5,396 nucleotides of DNA from positions 1-5,396 of the forward strand of contig JAGAYQ010000198.1 of NCBI GenBank assembly GCA_017940445.1, given 5' to 3'. Positions 1 to 4,063 of this stretch are shown one piece after another (the stretch's first letter is position 1; every line of letters starts with the position of its first letter). The position numbers were made by a program, and so were the translations under genes. Origin of the DNA: Pyramidobacter sp. Its GTDB lineage: Bacteria; Synergistota; Synergistia; Synergistales; Dethiosulfovibrionaceae. The notes under the pieces were generated by a model, which ran no database searches, was not told the origin of the DNA, and saw only the letters and a program-made list of their open reading frames with translations.

Positions 1-252
1 CTTAAGAAGGAAGAGGGCGGCCGCCACACCCCGTTCTTCAACGGCTACAAGCCCCAGTTCTACATCCGCACCACCGACGTGACCGGCTCCATCAAACTGC
101 CTGAGGGCGTCGAGATGGTCATGCCCGGCGACAACAGCACCTTCGAAGTTGACCTGATCGCGCCCGTCGCGATGAACGAGCAGCTTCGCTTCGCCATCCG
201 CGAAGGCGGTCACACCGTCGGCGCCGGCGTCGTTTCGCAGATCCTCGACTAA
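1..252 (+). CDS. tuf: Elongation factor Tu, C-terminal part (5' end outside window)
   Basis: This is the last 83 codons of EF-Tu, the GTPase that delivers aminoacyl-tRNA to the ribosomal A site in the cytoplasm. The window opens in frame 1 inside domain 3, the beta-barrel that contacts the tRNA T-stem and EF-Ts. Recognisable family blocks are GGRHTPFF (residues 6-13 of the fragment), [25 protein letters not shown] and the near-terminal [16 protein letters not shown]. The frame closes at TAA 250-252, at the normal EF-Tu C-terminus. The GTPase domain and the start lie upstream of the window. Codon use is strongly biased to C-ending codons, as expected for a very highly expressed gene. rpmG follows after 99 bases containing a strong hairpin. 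Identification is essentially certain; whether this is the only tuf copy cannot be told here. Confidence 0.98.
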   Translation, partial: LKKEEGGRHTPFFNGYKPQFYIRTTDVTGSIKLPEGVEMVMPGDNSTFEVDLIAPVAMNEQLRFAIREGGHTVGAGVVSQILD

Positions 253-282
253 TCCAGTCGCGGAGCAAGCAGCAAATAATGA

Positions 283-315
283 GCGGTTCTCCCGGTCACT
301 GGCCGGGAGAACCGC
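283..315 (+). terminator. Strong hairpin between tuf and rpmG, no clear T-tract
   Basis: The arms GCGGTTCTCCCGG (283-295) and CCGGGAGAACCGC (303-315) pair perfectly over 13 bp. Two further pairs (T296-G302 wobble, C297-G301) can close the loop to three bases. The bases after it (CTTCACAAAAAG) are not a T-tract, so this is not a textbook intrinsic terminator. It may be a partial terminator, a 3'-end stabiliser or a processing barrier for abundant tuf mRNA. No separate rpmG promoter is obvious, so some read-through into rpmG is likely. Confidence 0.45.
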
Positions 316-351
316 CTTCACAAAAAGTCTTTCCGAGAGGAGGTGCACGTA

Positions 352-513
352 ATGGCAGGAGCAGTGGCGACCGAGATCGGTCTTACTTGCAGCGAGTGCA
401 AGAACCGCAACTACGTGACCTACGTCAATAAGAAGAACATGAGCGGAAAACTCCAGCTCAACAAATACTGCAAACATTGCAAAAAACACACCTTGCATAA
501 AGAGAGCAAGTAG
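352..513 (+). CDS. rpmG: 50S ribosomal protein L33 (zinc-binding type)
   Basis: The product is a 53-residue small basic protein of the large ribosomal subunit, located near the E site. Two Cys pairs, C13-x-x-C16 (TCSEC) and C40-x-x-C43 (YCKHC), make the zinc ribbon of the C+ form of L33; species lacking the Cys residues carry the C- form. The body is Lys/Asn rich ([15 protein letters not shown]), and the tail [10 protein letters not shown] is typical. The length is normal for the family. The start ATG at 352 is set by a strong AGGAGGT at 338-344, seven bases upstream. The position between tuf and tRNA-Trp/secE is conserved in many bacteria. The final codons overlap a promoter for the downstream tRNA. 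An N-terminal extension of about seven residues (AGAVATE) precedes the usual start of the conserved core. Confidence 0.96.
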   Translation: MAGAVATEIGLTCSECKNRNYVTYVNKKNMSGKLQLNKYCKHCKKHTLHKESK

Positions 514-521
514 TGTATAAT
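493..521 (+). promoter_or_regulatory. Probable sigma-70 promoter for tRNA-Trp-secE-nusG
   Basis: TTGCAT (493-498) and a perfect TATAAT (516-521) are separated by 17 bases. A TG lies directly before the -10 box, though one base closer than the classical extended -10. Predicted transcription would start near 528, about seven bases before the tRNA-Trp gene. The -35 box and most of the spacer lie inside the last rpmG codons. The -35 matches only three of six consensus bases, so the call rests on the exact -10, the spacing and the location. Confidence 0.7.
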
Positions 522-534
522 ACTCAACTGTCGC

Positions 535-611
535 AGGTCCGTAGCTCCAATTGGTAGAGCGTCGGTCTCCAAAACCGAGGGTTGAAGGTTCGAATCCTTC
601 CGGGCCTGCCA
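535..611 (+). tRNA. trnW: tRNA-Trp (CCA anticodon), 3' CCA encoded
   Basis: A full cloverleaf can be drawn. The acceptor stem is AGGTCCG (535-541) with CGGGCCT (601-607), including one T-G wobble. The D stem is GCTC/GAGC. The anticodon stem TCGGT/ACCGA encloses the loop CTCCAAA with anticodon CCA at 569-571. The T arm is GAAGG-TTCGAAT-CCTTC. The discriminator is G608, as expected for bacterial tRNA-Trp, and CCA is encoded at 609-611. It lies between rpmG and secE, a common arrangement. No terminator follows, so the tRNA is probably cut from a transcript that continues into secE. Confidence 0.98.
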
Positions 612-632
612 TTATTTTTGTCTTAATCGAAC

Positions 633-638
633 AGGAGG
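633..638 (+). promoter_or_regulatory. Shine-Dalgarno site fixing the GTG start of secE
   Basis: AGGAGG at 633-638 lies eight bases before GTG 647, an ideal spacing. It excludes the longer open frame that runs back through the tRNA-Trp gene, and there is no ATG in frame nearby until codon 7 of the chosen start. Confidence 0.85.
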
Positions 639-646
639 CCAGGGTT

Positions 647-829
647 GTGGAGAAGATCAAGAACATGATCCGCGAAGCACGCGCCGAACTCAACAAGATC
701 ACTTGGCCTGGCAAACAGCAAGTCTGGTATTCTACTCTGGTTGTGATCTTTGTTACGCTCATCGTGGCGACGTATCTTGGCATCGTCGATCTGATTCTCA
801 CGGGAGTTTTCTCAAAGATTCTTGGATAG
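647..829 (+). CDS. secE: Preprotein translocase subunit SecE
   Basis: SecE is the small essential membrane subunit that clamps SecY in the SecYEG protein-export channel. The 60-residue product has the usual single-span layout. An amphipathic, charged N-terminal helix occupies about residues 1-15. The family hinge motif ELNKITWPGKQQV occupies 14-26, with the conserved Lys17 and Trp20-Pro21. One transmembrane segment runs from about 28 to 50 (YSTLVVIFVTLIVATYLGIV). This is the short form found in most bacteria, unlike the three-span SecE of Enterobacteria. The start is GTG, chosen from the AGGAGG at 633-638; the frame stays open upstream but only across the tRNA. It lies 35 bases after tRNA-Trp and 74 bases before nusG, the nearly universal secE-nusG pairing. 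It probably shares the tRNA-Trp promoter. Confidence 0.95.
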   Translation: MEKIKNMIREARAELNKITWPGKQQVWYSTLVVIFVTLIVATYLGIVDLILTGVFSKILG

Positions 830-860
830 GATCTTTTGCCGGGCATCCAATTCCATTGCA

Positions 861-867
861 GGGAGGT
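861..867 (+). promoter_or_regulatory. Displaced Shine-Dalgarno for nusG
   Basis: GGGAGGT is the only good SD-like sequence ahead of nusG, yet it sits 36 bases before the ATG at 904. No in-frame start codon lies at a normal distance from it. If the hairpin at 872-894 folds, the unpaired distance shrinks to about 13 bases (868-871 plus 895-903), which would make it usable. The immediate upstream region of the ATG is pyrimidine rich and has no SD of its own. Confidence 0.45.
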
Positions 868-871
868 TCAG

Positions 872-900
872 GGGGCCGATCTTTTTCGGGTCCCTTTTTT
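872..900 (+). terminator. Terminator-like hairpin with T6 in the nusG 5' leader
   Basis: GGGGCCGA (872-879) pairs with TCGGGTCCC (886-894), giving eight pairs that include one G-T wobble, with G888 bulged and a six-base loop. Six T residues follow directly (895-900), ending three bases before the nusG ATG. This is the form of a modest intrinsic terminator. Being inside an operon just before an essential gene, it would act as a partial terminator or pause site rather than an operon end. Confidence 0.5.
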
Positions 901-903
901 AAT

Positions 904-1449
904 ATGACCGATAAAAATCGCCAGTGGTACACGGTACAGACGTATTCCGGTTATGAAAACAAGGTCAAGGCCAACCTTGATCAGCGAATCGCCTCAATGG
1001 GCATGGAAAATAAAATCTTCAGGGTCCTCGTTCCGACCGAAGAACGCATCATCGTCAAGGACGGCAAGAGCCGCAAAGTCTCTCACAAGCTGTTCCCCAG
1101 CTACGTCCTTGTTGAGATGATCATGGATGATCAGTCGTGGTACGTGGTCCGTCATACGCCCGGCGTGACGAATTTTGTCGGCGTCGGCAACCGTCCGCTG
1201 CCCGTCGCGCCGAACGAGATCGAGGAGATCCTCATCAAGATCGGCGAGAAGGAAGCCCCCGCGGCTCCCAAGGTGGAAATCACCTGCGAAGTCGGTGACC
1301 ACGTGCGCGTCGTCTCCGGCGCGTTTGCAGGATCTGAGGGGCCTGTCACCGAGATCATCCCTGCCAGAGGCAAGGTCAAGTTCAGTGCCAGCATCTTTGG
1401 TCACGAAACAGAAATCGAAGTGGATTTTGCAGAGCTGGAGAAGCTCTGA
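904..1449 (+). CDS. nusG: Transcription termination/antitermination factor NusG
   Basis: NusG binds the clamp helices of RNA polymerase and links it to Rho or to ribosomal protein S10. The 181-residue product matches the standard length. The NGN domain spans about residues 1-112 with the family blocks WYTVQTYSGYENKV (8-21), VPTEE (43-47) and LFPSYVLVEM (63-72). A short Ala/Pro linker at about 117-123 (EAPAAPK) precedes the KOW domain at about 127-181. That domain has GDHVRVVSGAFAG (131-143) and the conserved end SIFGHETEIEVDF. ATG 904 is the only reasonable start: it gives the normal N-terminus, and the frame upstream of it translates the secE-nusG gap in non-family residues. The lack of a close SD is unusual (see the hairpin at 872-900). 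rplK follows after 72 bases. Confidence 0.97.
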   Translation: MTDKNRQWYTVQTYSGYENKVKANLDQRIASMGMENKIFRVLVPTEERIIVKDGKSRKVSHKLFPSYVLVEMIMDDQSWYVVRHTPGVTNFVGVGNRPLPVAPNEIEEILIKIGEKEAPAAPKVEITCEVGDHVRVVSGAFAGSEGPVTEIIPARGKVKFSASIFGHETEIEVDFAELEKL

Positions 1450-1455
1450 TAAAAT

Positions 1456-1484
1456 GGTCCGCCGCCTTTTAAGACGAGCGGACC
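1456..1484 (+). other. Hairpin in the nusG-rplK gap (possible L11 operon leader element)
   Basis: GGTCCGC (1456-1462) and GCGGACC (1478-1484) form a perfect 7-bp stem with a 15-base loop. It starts seven bases after the nusG stop and ends 20 bases before the rplK SD. No T-tract follows, so it is not an intrinsic terminator. L1 is known to repress its own operon by binding mRNA ahead of rplK in several bacteria. The position fits, but I cannot recognise the specific L1-binding internal loop, so this role is a guess. Confidence 0.4.
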
Positions 1485-1521
1485 GCCTAAATCTGCGCAT
1501 TAGCGAGAGGAGTCTTTAAGT

Positions 1522-1947
1522 ATGGCAAAGAAAGTTGTCGGTGTGGTCAAGCTCCAGCTGCCCGCTGGAAAAGCCACTCCTGCGCCGCCCGTAGGACCCG
1601 CGCTTGGCCAGTACGGTGTCAACATCATGGAGTTCGTGAAGCAGTTCAACGCGAAGACCGCGAACCAGCCCGGAATGGTCATTCCTGCTGTTCTGACGGT
1701 GTACGCTGACAGAAGCTTCACGTTCGTCCTGAAGACGCCGCCTGCAAGCGTCCTGATCCGCAAGGCCGCAGGCATTGAAAAGGGTTCTGGCGAGCCCAAC
1801 AAGAAGAAGGTCGCGACGCTGACCATGGCTCAGGTGAACGAGATCGCTAAGGTCAAGCTGCCTGACATGAACGCGAACGACCTGGAAGCCGCCGCTCAGA
1901 TGGTGGCCGGCACCGCCCGCTCGATGGGCGTCACCGTCACCGAGTAA
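1522..1947 (+). CDS. rplK: 50S ribosomal protein L11
   Basis: L11 binds the GTPase-associated centre of 23S rRNA at the base of the L10-L12 stalk and takes part in factor binding and the stringent response. The product is 141 residues, the standard length. The N-terminal domain (about 1-70) contains the Pro-rich block [18 protein letters not shown] (21-38), the region that carries thiostrepton-resistance mutations in other species. A linker follows ([22 protein letters not shown]). The rRNA-binding C-terminal domain (about 75-141) has the signature [20 protein letters not shown] and ends [10 protein letters not shown]. The start ATG is set by GAGAGGAG at 1505-1512. The gene is the first of the L11-L1 pair. 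No promoter is obvious in the 72-base gap after nusG, so it may be read through from upstream. Confidence 0.98.
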   Translation: MAKKVVGVVKLQLPAGKATPAPPVGPALGQYGVNIMEFVKQFNAKTANQPGMVIPAVLTVYADRSFTFVLKTPPASVLIRKAAGIEKGSGEPNKKKVATLTMAQVNEIAKVKLPDMNANDLEAAAQMVAGTARSMGVTVTE

Positions 1948-2009
1948 GATCGGCGACAATTCGTGGAAGGCTTATAAAGCCGCTAACACCACAAGGAGGA
2001 AATATTAAT

Positions 2010-2723
2010 ATGGCAAAGATCAGCACGAGACGCGCTGAGCTTCTTAAGAAGCTCGACCTTCAGAAGGCGTATGCCCTCGCCGACGGCGTTGCCGCCGTGC
2101 TTGAGGCTGCCAGTGCCAAGTTCGACGAGACCGTGGAGATCCACGTCCGTCTGAACGTCGATCCTCGTCAGGCCGACCAGCAGGTCCGCAGCACCGTTGG
2201 TCTTCCCAACGGCACCGGCAAGACCAAGCGCGTGGTCGTCCTTACCTCGACCGACAAGAACGCTGAAGCTACGGCTGCCGGCGCGGATTTCGTGGGCAGC
2301 ACCGACCTGGTCGACAAGATCAAGGGCGGCTGGCTCGACTTTGAGGCCGTCATCGCGACGCCCGAAATGATGAAGTTCATCGGACCTCTCGGCAAGGTCC
2401 TCGGTCCCCGCGGCCTGATGCCCAGCGCCAAGGCCGGCACCGTGACGATGAACGTCGGTCAGGCTGTTACCGAGATCAAGGCCGGCCGCGTGGAGTACCG
2501 CATCGACAAGTTCGGCATCCTTCACAACGGCATCGGCAAGGCCAGCTTCGGCAAGGACAAGATCCTTGAGAACGTTCGCGCTTACTTCGGCGCCGTGCTC
2601 AAGTCGCGTCCTGTGGCTGTCAAGGGCGTCTTCGTCAAGTCTCTGACCCTTTCCACGACGATGGGCCTGGGCGTTCGCATCGACACTGCCGATGCGGAGA
2701 AGTGCTGCGCTGTCGCCGAATAA
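2010..2723 (+). CDS. rplA: 50S ribosomal protein L1
   Basis: L1 forms the mobile stalk beside the ribosomal E site and helps eject deacylated tRNA. In many bacteria it also represses its own operon. The product is 237 residues, close to the usual 230-235. Domain I is built from the N-terminal part (about 1-68) and the C-terminal part (about 160-237). Domain II lies between them and ends with the L1 signature GPLGKVLGPRGLMP (125-138). The conserved late block KGVFVKSLTLSTTMGLGVRID is at 205-225. The C-terminus ends AEKCCAVAE, whose Cys pair is not part of the conserved core. AAGGAGGA at 1993-2000, nine bases ahead, selects ATG 2010. The gene lies 62 bases after rplK, a gap holding only a 5-bp hairpin (1969-1981). 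A strong terminator follows 14 bases after the stop. Confidence 0.98.
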   Translation: MAKISTRRAELLKKLDLQKAYALADGVAAVLEAASAKFDETVEIHVRLNVDPRQADQQVRSTVGLPNGTGKTKRVVVLTSTDKNAEATAAGADFVGSTDLVDKIKGGWLDFEAVIATPEMMKFIGPLGKVLGPRGLMPSAKAGTVTMNVGQAVTEIKAGRVEYRIDKFGILHNGIGKASFGKDKILENVRAYFGAVLKSRPVAVKGVFVKSLTLSTTMGLGVRIDTADAEKCCAVAE

Positions 2724-2737
2724 TCTTTCCGCACAAG

Positions 2738-2777
2738 ATCAGCTCCCTGATGAAAATCAGGGGGTTGATTTTTTTTT
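2738..2777 (+). terminator. Intrinsic terminator of the rplK-rplA unit
   Basis: A 14-bp stem (2738-2751 with 2756-2769) with two G-T wobbles is capped by a GAAA tetraloop and followed by a run of nine T residues (2769-2777). It begins 14 bases after the rplA stop. Its 3' arm and T-tract overlap the -35 box and spacer of the following rplJ promoter. Confidence 0.95.
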
Positions 2778-2793
2778 GATCTGCCTGTATAAT
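2765..2793 (+). promoter_or_regulatory. sigma-70 promoter for rplJ-rplL
   Basis: TTGATT (2765-2770) and a perfect TATAAT (2788-2793) are separated by 17 bases; transcription should start near 2800. The -35 is four of six to consensus. The -35 box lies in the 3' arm of the upstream terminator, so one stretch of DNA ends the L11-L1 transcript and starts the L10-L12 one. As at the tRNA-Trp promoter, TG lies immediately before TATAAT. Confidence 0.85.
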
Positions 2794-2903
2794 TCCCCAA
2801 GTGAACTCAAGACAGTGGGTACCTTTCAAGGTCCAATGGTTCGCCGCCCACCGAGGTTCGGAAAATGAAGAACGATCAGCAGGTCTCCTGTGTTCTGTCT
2901 TTT

Positions 2904-2937
2904 ATCTTCCCGGCCCGGTGGCTGGGAAGATTTTTTT
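2904..2937 (+). terminator. Attenuator terminator in the rplJ leader
   Basis: ATCTTCCCGGCC (2904-2915) pairs with GGCTGGGAAGAT (2920-2931) in a 12-bp stem with one wobble and a CGGT loop, followed directly by seven T residues (2931-2937). It lies upstream of rplJ and downstream of its promoter, so it must be a conditional terminator. Its 5' arm overlaps the proposed antiterminator pairing. Confidence 0.88.
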
Positions 2938-2942
2938 ATCAC

Positions 2943-2948
2943 AGGAGG
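2943..2948 (+). promoter_or_regulatory. Shine-Dalgarno site favouring a TTG start for rplJ
   Basis: AGGAGG at 2943-2948 is nine bases from TTG 2958 but only three bases from ATG 2952. The spacing supports TTG 2958, which also restores the family N-terminus Met-Pro. The bases 2940-2947 are exactly complementary to the leader at 2885-2892, so the site could be masked. Confidence 0.7.
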
Positions 2949-2957
2949 TGAATGATT

Positions 2958-3488
2958 TTGCCCGCTCAGTATAAAGTTGATCAGGTTGCTGAACTCAAAG
3001 AGCTGTTTAACGGCGCTGAGGCGATTTTCGTCACGGAGTACCGTGGTCTGACTGTTGCTCAGTCGTCTGCTCTGCGCAAGGCGATCCGCGAGGCCGGCGG
3101 CAAGGCGAAAGTTGCCCGCAACCGTCTGGCTGAGATCGCTCTGGACGAGGTCGGCCTGGCCAAGGACGTGGTGATGATGAAGGGACCCAACCTTTACGTC
3201 GTCGCCTCCAACAACAGCCCGGCCGTTGCCAAGGCCATCAAGACCTTTGCTGAGGACAAGGCGAATGCCAAGTTCATCATCAAGGGCGGCGTCATGGGAA
3301 AGGAGATCCTTTCCGTCGACGGCATCAAGGCTCTGGCTACCATGCCCTCGCGTGACGAGCTCGTCGCAAAGGCGGTTGGCTCCATCGCCAGCCCGCTCCG
3401 CGGCCTCGTTACGGTCCTGTCCGGTCTGCCCCGCGGTCTTGTTACCGCGCTGTCTGCGATCGCCGACAAGAAGAAGGAAGCTGCGTAA
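2958..3488 (+). CDS. rplJ: 50S ribosomal protein L10
   Basis: L10 anchors the L7/L12 dimers of the ribosomal stalk to 23S rRNA and represses its own operon in bacteria where this has been tested. The product is 176 residues from TTG 2958, a normal length. The rRNA-binding N-terminal part has the conserved block TEYRGLTV (26-33) and KVARNRLAEIAL (51-62). The C-terminal helix, from about residue 144, is where L12 dimers dock; it contains the tandem 11-residue units RGLVTVLSGLP and RGLVTALSAIA. The start is a choice between ATG 2952 and TTG 2958 in the same frame. TTG has the correct SD spacing and gives the expected MPAQ... start, so I prefer it; ATG would add two residues. It is preceded by a structured leader and followed by rplL after 97 bases. 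Confidence 0.96.
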   Translation: MPAQYKVDQVAELKELFNGAEAIFVTEYRGLTVAQSSALRKAIREAGGKAKVARNRLAEIALDEVGLAKDVVMMKGPNLYVVASNNSPAVAKAIKTFAEDKANAKFIIKGGVMGKEILSVDGIKALATMPSRDELVAKAVGSIASPLRGLVTVLSGLPRGLVTALSAIADKKKEAA

Positions 3489-3502
3489 AAGCAGCTGCGT
3501 GA

Positions 3503-3521
3503 TCGCGCACTATCTGCGCGA
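3503..3521 (+). other. Hairpin in the rplJ-rplL gap
   Basis: TCGCGCA (3503-3509) and TGCGCGA (3515-3521) make a perfect GC-rich 7-bp stem with a five-base loop, about 50 bases before the rplL SD. No T-tract follows, so termination is unlikely. It might be a processing or stabilising element helping rplL outproduce rplJ, since several L12 copies are needed per L10. This role is inference. Confidence 0.35.
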
Positions 3522-3585
3522 CGAAAGTGAAACCATTGCGGCATAGTCCGCGACAAATCCATTTTTCCTTAGGAGGAAAACACCA

Positions 3586-3960
3586 ATGACCAAAGAAGAG
3601 ATCATTTCCGCGATTGAAAGCATGTCCGTCCTTGACCTGGCCGACCTTGTGAAGGCCCTCGAGGAGAAGTTCGGCGTTTCCGCCGCCGCGCCCGTGATGG
3701 CCGTGGCCGCTGCCGGCGCTGCTCCCGCTGCCGCCGCTGCCGAGGAGAAGACCGAGTTCGATGTCGTCCTCAAGGATGCCGGCTCCCAGAAGCTCCAGGT
3801 CATCAAGGCTGTCCGCGAGATCACCGGCCTTGGCCTGAAGGAAGCCAAGGACTTCGTCGAGAACCCTGGCAAGGCTGTCAAGGAAGGTCTTGCGAAGGAC
3901 GAGGCCGAGGAGCTCAAGAAGAAGCTCGAGGCCGCCGGCGCCACCGTCGTGCTTGCTTAA
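3586..3960 (+). CDS. rplL: 50S ribosomal protein L7/L12
   Basis: L7/L12 is the multicopy stalk protein that recruits translational GTPases (EF-Tu, EF-G, IF2, RF3). The 124-residue product shows the three usual parts. The N-terminal dimerisation and L10-binding domain is at 1-32 ([20 protein letters not shown] and onward). A flexible Ala/Pro hinge lies at about 33-53. The globular C-terminal domain is at about 54-124, with TEFDVVL (56-62) and the factor-binding helices [20 protein letters not shown] (71-90). The acidic composition and length fit the family. A clean AGGAGG at 3571-3576 lies nine bases before the ATG. The gene shares the rplJ promoter and is closed by the terminator at 3986-4020. 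The usual downstream neighbour rpoB is absent. Confidence 0.98.
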   Translation: MTKEEIISAIESMSVLDLADLVKALEEKFGVSAAAPVMAVAAAGAAPAAAAAEEKTEFDVVLKDAGSQKLQVIKAVREITGLGLKEAKDFVENPGKAVKEGLAKDEAEELKKKLEAAGATVVLA

Positions 3961-3985
3961 TCGCAAACCGAACGATCGAATCAAA

Positions 3986-4020
3986 AAAAGCGTCCCGCGT
4001 TCGCGCGGGGCGCTTTTATT
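3986..4020 (+). terminator. Intrinsic terminator after rplL
   Basis: AAAAGCGTCCCGCG (3986-3999) pairs with CGCGGGGCGCTTTT (4004-4017) over 14 bp with one T-G wobble and a TTCG tetraloop, 25 bases after the rplL stop. The tail reads TTTTATT. The A-run at 3983-3989 on the other side could also let it work for transcription from the opposite strand, although no gene is seen there. It ends the rplJ-rplL operon. Confidence 0.95.
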
Positions 4021-4032
4021 TTGCCCGGAATT

Positions 4033-4041
4033 TGCTATGAT
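4033..4041 (+). promoter_or_regulatory. Possible extended -10 promoter for the amidohydrolase gene
   Basis: TGCTATGAT at 4033-4041 has the TGn-TATnAT form of an extended -10 box. No good -35 is present at the right distance, where the sequence is the T-rich tail of the rplL terminator. Extended -10 promoters can work without one. The start would be near 4048, giving a leader of about 16 bases with a GGGAG site at 4051-4055. Some read-through from rplL is the alternative. Confidence 0.45.
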
Positions 4042-4063
4042 AGGAGCGAAGGGAGCTGAACGC

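Larger units (their letters stand above)
2800..2957 (+). ncRNA. Probable ribosomal protein L10 leader (cis-regulatory RNA)
   Basis: The 158-base leader between the predicted transcription start and rplJ has layered structure, as known L10 leaders do. GTGGG (2815-2819) and CCCAC (2847-2851) can close a 5' arm that contains a small ACCT-TTCA-AGGT hairpin (2821-2832). GGAAAATGAAG (2860-2870) can pair with CTTTTATCTTCC (2899-2910) over ten pairs, with one mismatch and one bulge. That pairing would block the terminator at 2904-2937 and so act as an antiterminator. Inside that arm CAGG (2880-2883) and CCTG (2887-2890) form a hairpin. CTCCTGTG (2885-2892) is also an exact complement of the bases around the rplJ SD. 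In known systems L10, alone or with L12, binds such a leader to repress the operon. Assignment to the family is by position and architecture; I could not align it to the consensus. Confidence 0.7.

Noticed and set aside
551..646. Longer SecE beginning within tRNA-Trp
   Set aside because: The extension translates tRNA sequence, lacks an SD, and is not SecE-like. The AGGAGG at 633-638 points to GTG 647.
703..903. Longer NusG beginning inside secE
   Set aside because: The extra residues overlap secE in another frame and do not resemble NusG. ATG 904 gives a normal 181-residue protein.
1969..1981. GGCTT-ATA-AAGCC palindrome in the rplK-rplA gap
   Set aside because: The stem is only 5 bp with a three-base loop. 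It is too weak to call a regulatory element, and no terminator or promoter context supports it.
3479..3500. Short repeat AGCTGCGT and palindrome GCAGCTGC at the rplJ stop
   Set aside because: The units are eight bases long and easily arise by chance in GC-rich sequence. No functional context was found.
3890..4063. Longer amidohydrolase beginning inside rplL, or at ATG 4037
   Set aside because: The extension runs through rplL and its terminator. ATG 4037 lies in the proposed -10 box with no SD, while GGGAG at 4051-4055 supports ATG 4064 and the barrel motif D-T-H-x-H starts right after it.
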